The position numbers and the translations under genes were made by a program. From Sphaerisporangium fuscum (lineage in GTDB: Bacteria > Actinomycetota > Actinomycetes > Streptosporangiales > Streptosporangiaceae), in assembly GCF_018531465.1 (NCBI RefSeq), contig NZ_JAHDTF010000004.1, positions 186,001 to 250,000 on the forward strand: a stretch of 64,000 nt of DNA, in the 5' to 3' direction. Of this stretch, positions 53,784 through 63,927 are shown piece after piece. How positions within the stretch are numbered: the first letter of the stretch is position 1; each line of letters begins with the position of its first letter. The notes under the pieces were generated by a model, which had not been told where the DNA came from, did not search any database, and saw nothing but the letters and a program-made list of their open reading frames with translations.

Positions 53784-54308
53784 ATGAGCCGCCACACGCT
53801 GTCGGTTCTCGTCGAGAACAAGCCGGGCGTGCTCGCCCGCGTCGCCGCGCTGTTCAGCAGGCGCGGTTTCAACATCGACTCGCTGGCGGTCGGGCCGACG
53901 GAGCACGACGACATCTCGCGGATGACCATCGTCGTCAACGTCGCCGAGCTCCCGCTGGAGCAGGTCACCAAGCAGCTCAACAAGCTCGTGAACGTGATCA
54001 AGATCGTTGAGCTCGATCCCGCCCAGTCCGTGCAGCGGGAGCTGACCCTCATCAAGGTCAAGGCCGACGCCGAGACCCGGTCCAACGTGCTGGAGCTCGT
54101 GCAGCTGTTCCGCGCCCGGTGCGTGGACGTCGCCACGGACGCGGTGACCATCGAGGTCACCGGCACGCCGGACAAGCTCGACGCCTTCATCAGGGTGCTG
54201 GAGCCGTTCGGTATCAAGGAGCTCGTCCAGTCCGGCATGGTGGCCATCGGCCGCGGTGCCCGTTCCATCACCGACCGCTCGCTCCGGGCCCTGGACCGCA
54301 GCGCGTAA
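53784..54308 (+). CDS. ilvN: Acetolactate synthase regulatory subunit
   Basis: This protein of 174 residues has an N-terminal ACT domain (HTLSVLVENKPGVLARVAALFSRRGFNIDSLAVGPTE) that binds valine for feedback inhibition and a C-terminal ALS_ss domain (TIEVTGTPDKLDAFIRVLEPFGIKELVQSG). GGAGGGAAGG precedes the ATG. It follows ilvB by 46 bases in the same operon. Confidence 0.96.
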   Translation: MSRHTLSVLVENKPGVLARVAALFSRRGFNIDSLAVGPTEHDDISRMTIVVNVAELPLEQVTKQLNKLVNVIKIVELDPAQSVQRELTLIKVKADAETRSNVLELVQLFRARCVDVATDAVTIEVTGTPDKLDAFIRVLEPFGIKELVQSGMVAIGRGARSITDRSLRALDRSA

Positions 54309-55355
<1,047 letters not shown>

Positions 55356-55379
55356 GCCTTTCGCACGGCTTTGTAGAAG

Positions 55380-55424
55380 ACAAACCGGCTCCGTCCCGTT
55401 TAGCGTGGGACGGAGCCGGTTTGT
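55380..55424. terminator. Perfect 18-bp hairpin terminator of ilvBNC
   Basis: Arms ACAAACCGGCTCCGTCCC and GGGACGGAGCCGGTTTGT enclose a nine-base loop. A/T-rich bases at the stem foot on both sides suggest it can also stop the convergent carboxypeptidase transcript. Confidence 0.9.
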
Positions 55425-55461
55425 CGTTAGAGGGTGGGTCTACCCGCTTTATGGGCTGTGA

Positions 55462-57033
55462 TCAGCACTGGACGGGCTTGAGCCAGGAGCATTCGAGGCC
55501 GGTGTCCTCGCCCGTCTGCGGGGAGGCGGTCCTCAGCTGCGGCGCGGTGACGTCCGCCGGGGCGTTGCGGCTGAACTTCGCCAGCCGTACCGCGATGGCG
55601 TCCTCCACACTGGTCTTCGGGTTGCCGGTCAGGTATCCGTTGGTCATGATCGAGAACACCAGCGGCTCGCCGTCCGCGCTGGTGACGTAGCCCGACAGGC
55701 TGGTCGCGCTGGTCAGCGAGCCGGTCTTGGCGTGCACGTTGTTCGCCGCCGGGGTGCCCGCCATGCGACTGCGCAGGGTGCCGCCCGTCATGCGGTCGGC
55801 GTTGCCCGCGATCGGCAGCGCGTCGTACCAGGTCTGGAACCACGGCTTGGACTTCATGGTGATCAGATACGCCGTCAGCTCGCCGGGGGTGAAGCCGTCG
55901 AGCCGGGACAGGCCGGAGCCGTCACGCAGCCGCAGGTTCTTCATGCCGTTCTTGTTGGCGAAGGCCCGGGTGACGGCCAGGCCGGCGTCCCAGGTGCCCT
56001 TGCCGGAGACCTTGCGGCCCATCGCCTTGGTGAGGATCTCGGCGTGCATGTTGTTGCTGAGCTTCAGGAACGGCACGAGCAGCTGCCCGAGCGGCATCGA
56101 CTGGTGCTCGGTGACGCTCTTGGCCGCCTCGGGGGCCGCGCCCCGGCCCGTCGGGCCGAGGACCCGCACGCCGTGCTTGGCCAGTGCCTTCCTGAACAGG
56201 GAGGCGGCGTACGCCGTCGGGTCCCACACGGCGACCCACTCGTCGTACTTGCCGGCGACCGTGCCGGTGATGACGACCTTGTTGGTGGCGTGCACGCGCT
56301 CGACCAGGACGTCGGTCTCGCTGCCGGTGGTGGCGTGGTTCTCGATCTGCAGGTAGTCGGTCTCCGGGGTGGTGGTCACCTTGGCCGGTGCGCCGGGGGC
56401 GTCGCCGGGGGAGACCGACACGATCACCGAGCCGGCGTCGTAGTCGGTGTCCGGTGAGGCGGTGAGCGCGGAGATCTGGGCGGCGTAGTAGTACGACTCG
56501 TCGTCCCACGCCCAGTCGGTGCCGAGCCGCGCGTCGTCGAACCAGGTGTCGTCGGCGATCAGCTTGCCCGTGACCAGCTTGACGCCCGACTCGGCGACCT
56601 TGGCGGCCAGCCCGTCGTAGTCGGCGGCGAGCATGGTGGGGTCGCCGGTGCCCTTGAGGTAGAGGTCTCCGGCGAGGGTCGAGCCGAGGCGGCGCCCGGA
56701 GTTCAGCACGCTCGTGGTGAAGCGGTAGTCGAGGCCCAGGGTGTCCACCGCGGCGGCCGAGGTCAGCAGCTTGGTGTTCGAGGCCGGGATGAACACCTTG
56801 CCCGGGTCCTGCGCGTAGAGCTGCTCGCCGGTGGCGGCGTTCTTGATCACCACGCCGGCGCGGGCCACGGTGAGGTTGGAGGCGTTGAGGACCTGGTCGA
56901 TGTCCTTGACCAGGTCGGTGACGCCGGGGGCCGGGTCGTCGGCGTTCGCCGGGGCGACGGCCGCGCCCGATGCCCAGGTCAGGGATAGGGTCAGCAACGC
57001 CGCCGTCAGCAGTCCGGCCGGTCGTCGGGGCAT
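55462..57033 (-). CDS. dacB: D-alanyl-D-alanine carboxypeptidase/endopeptidase (PBP4, DacB type)
   Basis: This exported class C penicillin-binding protein of 523 residues trims or cuts peptidoglycan cross-links. It has a signal peptide (LLTAALLTLSLTWASGAAVAPANA), Ser85 and Lys88 in PASNTK, the SNN of LKLSNNMHAE and the KTG of HAKTGSLT. A final pair of cysteines (LECSWLKPVQC) can form a disulfide at the very C-terminus. ATG 57033 is reported; GTG 57039 lies at a better distance from GGAGGA and is also plausible. Confidence 0.92.
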   Translation of the reverse strand: MPRRPAGLLTAALLTLSLTWASGAAVAPANADDPAPGVTDLVKDIDQVLNASNLTVARAGVVIKNAATGEQLYAQDPGKVFIPASNTKLLTSAAAVDTLGLDYRFTTSVLNSGRRLGSTLAGDLYLKGTGDPTMLAADYDGLAAKVAESGVKLVTGKLIADDTWFDDARLGTDWAWDDESYYYAAQISALTASPDTDYDAGSVIVSVSPGDAPGAPAKVTTTPETDYLQIENHATTGSETDVLVERVHATNKVVITGTVAGKYDEWVAVWDPTAYAASLFRKALAKHGVRVLGPTGRGAAPEAAKSVTEHQSMPLGQLLVPFLKLSNNMHAEILTKAMGRKVSGKGTWDAGLAVTRAFANKNGMKNLRLRDGSGLSRLDGFTPGELTAYLITMKSKPWFQTWYDALPIAGNADRMTGGTLRSRMAGTPAANNVHAKTGSLTSATSLSGYVTSADGEPLVFSIMTNGYLTGNPKTSVEDAIAVRLAKFSRNAPADVTAPQLRTASPQTGEDTGLECSWLKPVQC

Positions 57034-57206
57034 CCGCACGGGGTTCCTCCAGAGGTGTGTGGCCCGGATCATGTCGCGATCATCGAGAACCCTCGGCCGG
57101 ACGGCAATACGGAAATCTTCGTATTTCGCCCGTTTTTGCCGTGGCCGGACACGCGCACGCCCACGGGCCGGGGGCGCGGCGTCGGCTGTGTGGGGAGAGC
57201 GTACGT

Positions 57207-57746
57207 CTACTGCGGGGTGGCGAGCAGGAAGGCGCACTCGCCGAAGGAGATCTCGTCGCCCGCCCGTACGCGTGCCGGACCGACGAGGCGCCAGCCGTTG
57301 AGGCGGGTGCCGTTGAGGGAGCCGAGGTCGACCAGGAGCCAGGCCTCGCTCTCGCGGCGCAGCTCGGCGTGCACCCGTGACACGGTGAGATCGGTCAGCA
57401 CCAGGTCGCAGTCGGAGCCCCGCCCGACGACGTACCGCGTGCGGCTGTCGTCCGGGAGGGCGAGCCGGGGGAGCCGGGGACGCCGCCAGGCGCTCTCCAG
57501 GCGCGTGGTCAGATCGGAGATCGACGAGACCGCCTCGGTGAGCCGGCGACGCCACCTGCCACGTGGAGGCAGGTCGGAGACGAGGTCGTTCAGCTCGAAA
57601 CGACTGCGGGCACGCAGCGCCCGGTCGACGCGGCCGAGGAAGGTGTCGTGTGAGATCTGCCCTTCGACGGCATGATCGCGGAGCTCGTTGATCGCGCGAT
57701 CACGGTCCCCGTCGGAGGCGCGCACAGGCGGGTGCGTCGAGCTCAT
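57207..57746 (-). CDS. DUF1707-FHA domain protein
   Basis: This protein of 179 residues has an N-terminal DUF1707 domain (RASDGDRDRAINELRDHAVEGQISHDTFLGRVDRAL), a basic linker and a C-terminal FHA domain with YVVGRGSDCDLVLTDLTVSRVHAEL and LVDLGSLNGTRLNG. FHA domains bind phosphothreonine, so it may read marks placed by Ser/Thr kinases such as the triad at 9042-14732 (inference, as they are far apart). A GATACT box six bases before the ATG at 57746 indicates a leaderless transcript and fixes the start. Confidence 0.9.
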   Translation of the reverse strand: MSSTHPPVRASDGDRDRAINELRDHAVEGQISHDTFLGRVDRALRARSRFELNDLVSDLPPRGRWRRRLTEAVSSISDLTTRLESAWRRPRLPRLALPDDSRTRYVVGRGSDCDLVLTDLTVSRVHAELRRESEAWLLVDLGSLNGTRLNGWRLVGPARVRAGDEISFGECAFLLATPQ

Positions 57747-57809
57747 GTCCTGAGTATCGGGCTGGCAACGGCTGGGTGTCCAGAATATGCGGGATCTGTT
57801 GCGTCGGGC

Positions 57810-57833
57810 ATACTCGGTATGCATACTCGGTAT
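57810..57833. promoter_or_regulatory. Tandem ATAC-TCG-GTAT sites before padR
   Basis: Two identical 11-base inverted repeats at 57810-57820 and 57823-57833 end two bases before the padR ATG. They overlap possible -10 hexamers (CATACT), so PadR binding would block its own operon. Confidence 0.65.
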
Positions 57834-57835
57834 CC

Positions 57836-58354
57836 ATGTCGATCCGACACGGCCTGCTCGCCCTGCTGACGCAGGGGCCGAGGTACGGCTACCAGTTGCG
57901 CGCGGAGTTCGAGACGTCGACGGGGGCGACCTGGCCCCTCAACATCGGCCAGGTCTACACGACGCTCTCCCGGATGGAGCGCGACGGGCTGGTGGACCCC
58001 GGGGAGCAGGACGACCAGGGCCGCGTGGTGTACGCCATCACCGGCAAGGGCCGGTCGGAGCTGGAGCGGTGGTTCGGCACCCCCATCGCGCAGGCCGACC
58101 GGCCCCGCGACGAGCTGGTGATCAAGCTCGCCATGGCCGTCACCGCCCCCGGGGTCGACGTCCGCCAGGTCGTCCAGACCCAGCGCACCGCCACCATGCG
58201 CACTCTGCAGGAGCTCACCCGCGCCAAGCGCGCCGAGACGGGGGCCGCCCAGCGGCTCGTGCTCGATTCCATGATCTTCCAGGCCGAGGCCGAGCAGCGC
58301 TGGCTCGACCACTGCGAGGCCGTCATCGCCACTTCCCAGGAGACCACGAAATGA
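57836..58354 (+). CDS. PadR-family transcriptional repressor
   Basis: This protein of 172 residues has a winged-helix PadR domain (RHGLLALLTQGPRYGYQLRAEFE...GQVYTTLSRMERDGLVDP) and a C-terminal Vir-like helical dimerisation part. ATG 57836 is preferred because homology begins at once and the operator pair precedes it. It overlaps the ABC ATPase gene by four bases, so repressor and transporter are made together. The family usually senses small lipophilic or peptide compounds. Confidence 0.92.
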   Translation: MSIRHGLLALLTQGPRYGYQLRAEFETSTGATWPLNIGQVYTTLSRMERDGLVDPGEQDDQGRVVYAITGKGRSELERWFGTPIAQADRPRDELVIKLAMAVTAPGVDVRQVVQTQRTATMRTLQELTRAKRAETGAAQRLVLDSMIFQAEAEQRWLDHCEAVIATSQETTK

Positions 58355-59085
58355 CGACTGAACCGGTCCTCCGGTTAGCCGCCGTGAGCCGCGTCCACGG
58401 CGCGGGCCCGCAGGCCGTACCCGCCCTCCGGGAGGTGAGCCTGGAGGTCGCGGCCGGAGAGCTGGTCGCGGTGATGGGGCCCTCCGGGTCGGGCAAGTCC
58501 ACTCTGCTCAACCTCGCGGGCGGACTCGACCGGCCCACCTCCGGGACGGTCGCCGTCGAGGGCGTCGACCTCGCCACCCTGCCGGCCGGGCGACTCGCGG
58601 CGAGCCGCCGCCGGCACGTCGGCTACGTCTTCCAGGACCTCAACCTGATCCCGTCCCTGACCGCCGCCGAGAACGTCATGCTGCCGCGCGAGCTCGACGG
58701 CGTACGGACCCGGGAGGCGCGGCGTGAGGCCGTGGCCGCCCTGGGAGAGGTGGGGATGGGCGAGATCGCCGACCGCTTCCCGGACGAGATCTCCGGCGGG
58801 CAGCGGCAGCGGGTGGCCATCGCCCGCGCGCTGGTGGGGGAGCGGCGCCTGCTGCTGGCCGACGAGCCGACCGGCGCCCTCGACTCCGCGACCGGCGAGG
58901 ACGTCCTGGCGTTGCTCCGCGCCCGCTGCGACGCGGGGGCGGCGGTGCTGCTGGTGACCCACGAGCCCCGCCTGGCCGCCTGGGCCGACCGGGTCGTCTT
59001 CCTGCGCGACGGCGAGATCGTCGACAGCACGGGCGGCGGGCCGGTGGCGGCCGCGAGCGGCCGGATCCGCGAGGCCGGAGAATGA
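58351..59085 (+). CDS. ABC transporter ATP-binding protein (LolD/MacB type)
   Basis: This protein of 244 residues has Walker A GPSGSGKST, Q-loop VFQDLNLIPSLTAAENV, signature SGGQRQR, Walker B LLLADEPTGALD and switch His in THEP. It is of the MacB/LolD group that drives mechanotransmission rather than classic transport. It is coupled by ATGA overlaps both to padR and to the large permease. Confidence 0.95.
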   Translation: MTTEPVLRLAAVSRVHGAGPQAVPALREVSLEVAAGELVAVMGPSGSGKSTLLNLAGGLDRPTSGTVAVEGVDLATLPAGRLAASRRRHVGYVFQDLNLIPSLTAAENVMLPRELDGVRTREARREAVAALGEVGMGEIADRFPDEISGGQRQRVAIARALVGERRLLLADEPTGALDSATGEDVLALLRARCDAGAAVLLVTHEPRLAAWADRVVFLRDGEIVDSTGGGPVAAASGRIREAGE

Positions 59086-61754
59086 GCCGGCCGAGCTCCC
59101 GGGCGGCGGGGCGCGCAGGCGGCGGGCTCAGCGCCTTCCGTGCCGCCCTGCGCATCTCCCGCCGCGACGCCTGGCGCGCCAAGGGCAGGAGCGCCCTGGT
59201 GCTCGTCATGATCGGCCTCCCGGTGCTGGTCATCACGGCCCTGGTCACGCTGATCAACACGTTCGACCTCACTCCGGCCGAATCCCTGAGCCGCGAGCTC
59301 GGCACCGCCGACGCCCGCCTCATCGTCCCTTCCGGTCCGAGGCGAGCCGTCGGGCAGGACCCCGGGGGGATCAATTGGGAAACGAAGCACAAAGCTCCTC
59401 CCTTGGCAGGGACGCCGTGGAGCACCGCCGAGATCGTGCGTCTGCTGCCCCCGGGCAGCCGGGCCATCCCCATATGGACCGGCTCCCGCTCCTACTCCGG
59501 CAAGTGGCTCAACCCCACGCCGGTGACGGAGCTGGACGTGCGCGACCCCCTGACGCGAGGCATGATCTACCTCAGGCGGGGCCGTCTCCCGAAGACCCCT
59601 GACGAGGTGCTCGTGTCGGGATGGCTCGCCCGGCACGGAGTCGGCGTCGGCGCGACGCTGTCGCTCTCCCCGTCCCCCGTGGCCTACCGCGTGGTGGGCG
59701 TGGCCGACGACCTGAACCGCCTCAACCGTGACCTGGTGATCGCCCTTCCCGACGAACGGGCGGACCGGACGGCCACCCAGTGGCTCGTCGACACCCCGGC
59801 GCCTCTCACCTGGGCCGATCTCGATCGGCTGAACGCCCAGGGGGTGGTAATGCGGTCACGGAGCATCATCTCCGGGCAGCCCTATCCGCACTCCAGGCTT
59901 GACAACTACGTGTGGAGGAAGCCGAGTGACCAGCTCGTCGTCAGCGGCCTTCTCGTCACGATGATCGTCCTGGAGGTCGTCCTGCTCGCCGGCCCGGCGT
60001 TCGCCGTGGGGCTGCGGCGGCGCCGGCGCGAACTGGCGCTGATCGGCGCGCAGGGCGCCTCCGCACGCCACCTGCGCTCGATCGTCCTCGCGGACGGCCT
60101 GGTGCTGGGCGGTTGCGCGGTGGTCCTCGGTGTGGTGGGGGGCCTCGCCGCCGCCTGGGCGGCCGTCCCGCCGGTGGAGGCCTACAACGGCTCGGTGGCC
60201 GGCCCGTACGACGTGCCGGTCCCGGAGGTCGCCGCCGTCGCGTGCCTCGGGTTGCTGAGCGCGGTGCTGGCGGCGGTCGTACCGGCCCTGCAGGCCGGTC
60301 GCACCGATCTGGTACGCGCCCTGGCCGGGCTGCGTGGCGAGCCGAAGCCGCGGCGGGGGTGGCCGCTCGCCGGTCTCGCGCTGCTCGTCCTCGGGATCGC
60401 CCTGATCACGATCCGGCGCTGGGCCGGCCCTCCGTTGCGCTGGCGCCTGGACACCAACGTCGCTCTGACCGGCGGACTGCTGCTGGAGATGCTGGGGGTC
60501 GTCCTCCTGACCCCGTGGCTGATAGGAGTCGCCGGGGGCCTCGTCGCCCGGCTGCCGCTGCCCTTCCGGCTGGCCGCTCGGGACGCCACTCGCAACCGGG
60601 GCCGTACCGCACCCGCCGTCGCCGCCGTGAGCGCGACGGTGGCCGCCCTGATGATGATGCTGATCATCTGGCACAGCGGGGACGCGCGAGCGGCGGCCGG
60701 CTATCGGCCGTCGGAGGCGTACGGAGCGCTCACCGTCGACGCGTCTCGTGCTCTGGACCAGAATCAGGCGGCCCGGCTGCGGGGGGTCGTCCAGCCGGAG
60801 CTTCCGGGCGTGCCGCTGACGGAGGTGTACCGGCCGGCCTATCCCGGGGGCGACAGGTACAGCGTCCAGATGCGATCGGCGACATGCCGTCAGAAACCGC
60901 ATTCCGACTCCTGTGAGCGGGAGATGTGGACCGGCGTTCTCAACGACATACAGATGGGAGGGCCCGACCTTCTGCGTTACCTGACCGGTCGCGATGACTC
61001 CGCGGCCGCGGCGGCGCTGGCGGCAGGCAAGGCGGTGGTCTTCCTTCCGGACGTGGTGACGGGGGGCAGAGCGACGCTCACCATCACCGGCAACGAGGCC
61101 AAGGACCGCGTGGTGGACGTTCCCGCGATCGAGACGAGCCCGGCGCGGCCCGACACCGTCGGCGCTCTGCTGCCGATGCGGCTCGCCACCGATCTGGGGT
61201 TGAAGCCCCAGCTGTACCGCCTCGTCGTGGACCCGGAACGCCACACGGTGACGCCGGCCGAGGAGGAGCGGGTCGCCGACGCGCTCCAGACGATGGCTCC
61301 CGACGTCGGTGTCCAGGTGGAGCGGGGGTACCGCAGCGTCTATCCGCTCGTGGAGCTGTTCGTCACCGTGGGGGCGATCCTGCTCGCCCTCGGCGGCACG
61401 TTCGCCGCCACCGGGCTGGCCGTGGCCGACGCCAGGCCCGACATGTCGACCCTCGGAGCGGTCGGCGCGGCACCTGGGGTGCGGCGGCTGGTGACTTTCG
61501 GCCAGGCGTGGTTCATCGCCGGGATCGGCGTGGCGACGGGGATCGTCGCCGGGTTCGTCCCCGGCGCCTCCGAGGCCCTCGCGTCGTCGCAGCGTGTACC
61601 GGGCCCATGGACACCTGAGGGGGTTTCCACGCCGGTGCTCGTCGTTCCCTGGGCGACCGTGGTGCTGCTCGTCGTGGTGTTCCCGCTGGTGGCGGGGCTG
61701 GTGGCCGCCCTGTTCGCGCGGACGAGGATCACGCTGGCGCGTCGGATGACGTGA
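59082..61754 (+). CDS. FtsX-like ABC transporter permease
   Basis: This protein of 890 residues begins with a cytosolic basic segment and a membrane helix (SALVLVMIGLPVLVITALVTLI), then a large extracellular part, an FtsX core of three helices near 285-420, a further membrane pair, a second extracellular domain (about 540-760, with two cysteines in CRQKPHSDSCE) and a final FtsX core. The arrangement matches large actinomycete peptide or antibiotic efflux/sensing permeases. Its 3' end overlaps the convergent symporter gene by 26 bases. Confidence 0.9.
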   Translation: MSRPSSRAAGRAGGGLSAFRAALRISRRDAWRAKGRSALVLVMIGLPVLVITALVTLINTFDLTPAESLSRELGTADARLIVPSGPRRAVGQDPGGINWETKHKAPPLAGTPWSTAEIVRLLPPGSRAIPIWTGSRSYSGKWLNPTPVTELDVRDPLTRGMIYLRRGRLPKTPDEVLVSGWLARHGVGVGATLSLSPSPVAYRVVGVADDLNRLNRDLVIALPDERADRTATQWLVDTPAPLTWADLDRLNAQGVVMRSRSIISGQPYPHSRLDNYVWRKPSDQLVVSGLLVTMIVLEVVLLAGPAFAVGLRRRRRELALIGAQGASARHLRSIVLADGLVLGGCAVVLGVVGGLAAAWAAVPPVEAYNGSVAGPYDVPVPEVAAVACLGLLSAVLAAVVPALQAGRTDLVRALAGLRGEPKPRRGWPLAGLALLVLGIALITIRRWAGPPLRWRLDTNVALTGGLLLEMLGVVLLTPWLIGVAGGLVARLPLPFRLAARDATRNRGRTAPAVAAVSATVAALMMMLIIWHSGDARAAAGYRPSEAYGALTVDASRALDQNQAARLRGVVQPELPGVPLTEVYRPAYPGGDRYSVQMRSATCRQKPHSDSCEREMWTGVLNDIQMGGPDLLRYLTGRDDSAAAAALAAGKAVVFLPDVVTGGRATLTITGNEAKDRVVDVPAIETSPARPDTVGALLPMRLATDLGLKPQLYRLVVDPERHTVTPAEEERVADALQTMAPDVGVQVERGYRSVYPLVELFVTVGAILLALGGTFAATGLAVADARPDMSTLGAVGAAPGVRRLVTFGQAWFIAGIGVATGIVAGFVPGASEALASSQRVPGPWTPEGVSTPVLVVPWATVVLLVVVFPLVAGLVAALFARTRITLARRMT

Positions 61755-63102
61755 CCTGGGGCGGTACGACCTCGGCCAGGCGCTCGGCGGTCAGGTCGTA
61801 CTTCAGGGTCATGAGGATGCCGAGCAGGATGATCGCGGCCGGGATGACCGTCTCGGCCACGACCACCGCGGTCAGGGCGCTGCCCGGCTGGGTGACCGGG
61901 TGCTCGGGGTCGGAGGAGAGGAACCCTCCGATGCCGAGCACCGCCCCGACGATCAGCGCGCCGAGCGCGCTCACCGCGTTCTCGGCGGCCGTCCACAGGC
62001 CGGTGAACACCCCGCCGCGGCGCCTGCCGCTCAGGGCGGACTCGTAGGCGATCACGTCGGCCAGCATGGAGAACTGCAGGAGCTGGAGCCCGGCGTAGCC
62101 GATGCCGACCACCACGACCATCAGATGGGCGTACAGCGCGCCGAGGAACGGCGTCAGCGCCGCCAGCAGCGCGCCGCCGAGGAAGAGCACGCCCGACAGG
62201 ATCATGGCGCCGCGCTTGTCCATCTTGCGGGCCAGCCACACCCACAGGGGCATCGTGACCAGCAGGGGCCCCACCAGCGCGGCGAACAGTGTGCTGGTCG
62301 CGCCGGGGTCGCCCAGGGTGTAGGCGGCGAAGTACGGGGCCCCGGCGAGCATCGCGCCCGCGGCGAGGGTCTGCGCGCTGGACAGGCCGAGCAACCACAT
62401 GAACGGACGGCTGTTCCGGGCGGAGGCCAGTTGTGTCCGCAGGCTCGCCTCCGGCTCGGTGACGCCCGTGAGCGGCGCGCGGGCCGTACCCCAGAACGTG
62501 CCGAGCATGGCCGCGAGCAGGATGGCCGCGAAGACGAAGCCCATCAGGCGGTAGCCCTCGAGGGAGTGGGCCGCCATGGCGGGGGCGAGGATCCCGCTCA
62601 GCGCCACCGCCATCGCCACGAAGATCATGCGCCACTGGAGCAGCGAGGTCCGTTCGTGGTAGTCGTCGGTCATCTCGGCGGGCATCGCCTTGTACGGCAC
62701 CTCGTACAGCGCGAAACCGGTCGCGGCGACGAGGAAGAAGAGCCCGACGAACAGGGCGGCGGGCGTGCCGGTCAGCGGCGGGCCGACGAAGGTCAGCGCG
62801 TAGGCGACGGGCAGGATGGCGGCGCCGGCGAGCAGCCAGGGGCGGCGGGGTCCCCAGCGGGAGACCGTGCGGTCCGACCACTGGCCGACCAGCGGGTTGA
62901 GGACGAGATCCCATGCTTTGGGCGCGAACACCACCACGCCGGCCAGCCACGCGGGCACCGCGAGGATGTTGGTCATGTAGAACAACAGCAGCAGGCCGGG
63001 GACGGTGTTGAACGTCGCCGCGCAGAACGAGCCCACTCCGTAGCCGAGGCGCACGCTTCGCGGGACGGTCCGGCCGGACGCCGCCGTGCTCTCAGGGATC
63101 AT
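61729..63102 (-). CDS. GPH-type sugar:cation symporter (MFS superfamily)
   Basis: This protein of 457 residues has about 12 segments and the melibiose-carrier family marks VRLGYGVGSFCAATFNTVPGLLLLFYMTN, GQWSDRTVSRWGPRRPWLL and YEVPYKAMPAEMTDDYHERTSL. It likely imports a glycoside or uronide with H+ or Na+. ATG 63102 was chosen by homology. A LacI-type operator lies 19 bases upstream, suggesting repression by a sugar-sensing LacI protein that is not in this window. No glycoside hydrolase adjoins it here. Confidence 0.88.
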   Translation of the reverse strand: MIPESTAASGRTVPRSVRLGYGVGSFCAATFNTVPGLLLLFYMTNILAVPAWLAGVVVFAPKAWDLVLNPLVGQWSDRTVSRWGPRRPWLLAGAAILPVAYALTFVGPPLTGTPAALFVGLFFLVAATGFALYEVPYKAMPAEMTDDYHERTSLLQWRMIFVAMAVALSGILAPAMAAHSLEGYRLMGFVFAAILLAAMLGTFWGTARAPLTGVTEPEASLRTQLASARNSRPFMWLLGLSSAQTLAAGAMLAGAPYFAAYTLGDPGATSTLFAALVGPLLVTMPLWVWLARKMDKRGAMILSGVLFLGGALLAALTPFLGALYAHLMVVVVGIGYAGLQLLQFSMLADVIAYESALSGRRRGGVFTGLWTAAENAVSALGALIVGAVLGIGGFLSSDPEHPVTQPGSALTAVVVAETVIPAAIILLGILMTLKYDLTAERLAEVVPPQVTSSDAPA

Positions 63103-63435
63103 GGCGTCATTACAGTCCAGCAAGCGCTTGGCCGCCAGTGAATCAGCCAACCTGTGATCAGGCACTGAAGTGATGGGGCGGCGAGCGCCACCCCATCGGC
63201 GGCCCACGCCGTTCGCCAGCGGGCGCGCCGGCGTGCGTGAGCGGGCTTTCCGGGCCGGTGCTTCACAGCGGCCGCGTGCAGGTTCGCCGAGGGCGTGAGC
63301 GGACCTCGGGCCGGTGCTTCACAGCGGCCGCGAGCGGGCGCGCCGGCGTGCGTGACGACCCTTCGTGCCCCGGCGGCTCACGCCGTCCGGGGCACGTGCT
63401 TCCCGGAATCCGCTTTCCCGACGGGTGAGCCGGGA
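63103..63435. other. 333-bp gap with nested direct repeats
   Basis: After the operator, the stretch from 63219 to 63355 is arranged A-B-B-A: unit A (22 bases, core GCGCGCCGGCGTGCGTGA) at 63219-63240 and 63334-63355, unit B (26 bases, core CCGGTGCTTCACAGCGGCCG) at 63251-63276 and 63307-63332. A GTGCCCCGG...CCGGGGCAC pairing follows near 63365-63395 and may end the last gene. No coding frame was accepted. Confidence 0.6.
63119..63132. promoter_or_regulatory. LacI-type operator in front of the symporter gene
   Basis: CAAGCGCTTG (63121-63130) is a perfect palindrome with the central CG and AAGCGCTT core of LacI/GalR/CcpA-family operators, placed 19-28 bases before the symporter start. Confidence 0.6.
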
Positions 63436-63927
63436 TCAGCAGTCGGAGACGTCCGCGCACACGACGTGCGCGCCCAGCTCGATCATGCGGCGTTCGGTGT
63501 GGGCGTCCGCCACCCGCGCCATGAGCACCGGAGCGCCGCTCGCCGCGAGCTGCGGCAGCCGGGCCCGCACCAGGCGGTGCAGGTCGCGCACGATGTCCTC
63601 GGCGGCCCGCATGTGCACCTTGACGTGCAGCATGATGCCGGTGGACCCGGAGACCGTGCGGGCCTCGGAGATCCACACGTGGTGCACCAGCGGGAAGTCG
63701 CGGAGCAGCTCGGAGATCGCCACGCGCAGCGCGGGGAGAATCGGATGCTCGCAGCGCTTGTAGCCGGGATCCACCTGTTGCATGGGGCCCGAGAGGTGGG
63801 GCCTCGGCGCGGGGATCCACGGTCGCGGCGGCGCCTCGGCGCTGCTCGGCACGGGGGCGGTCAGCGTCTCGTTCCGCCCGAAGGCCGGCGTGCTCGGCGC
63901 CGAGGGCTGGCGCGAGACGGTCGCCAT
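63436..63927 (-). CDS. Hypothetical protein, possibly 5'-truncated at the window edge
   Basis: At least 163 residues. The N-terminal third is Pro/Ala/Ser-rich and disordered (RPWIPAPRPHLSGP). The C-terminal part, from about residue 55, is a compact alpha/beta domain with ILPALRVAISELLRDFPLVHHVWISEA, GIMLHVKVHMRAAEDIVRDLHRLV and a final AHVVCADVSDC ending in cysteine. The frame stays open up to position 64000 without a stop, so ATG 63927 may be internal. I do not recognise the family. Confidence 0.6.
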   Translation of the reverse strand: MATVSRQPSAPSTPAFGRNETLTAPVPSSAEAPPRPWIPAPRPHLSGPMQQVDPGYKRCEHPILPALRVAISELLRDFPLVHHVWISEARTVSGSTGIMLHVKVHMRAAEDIVRDLHRLVRARLPQLAASGAPVLMARVADAHTERRMIELGAHVVCADVSDC

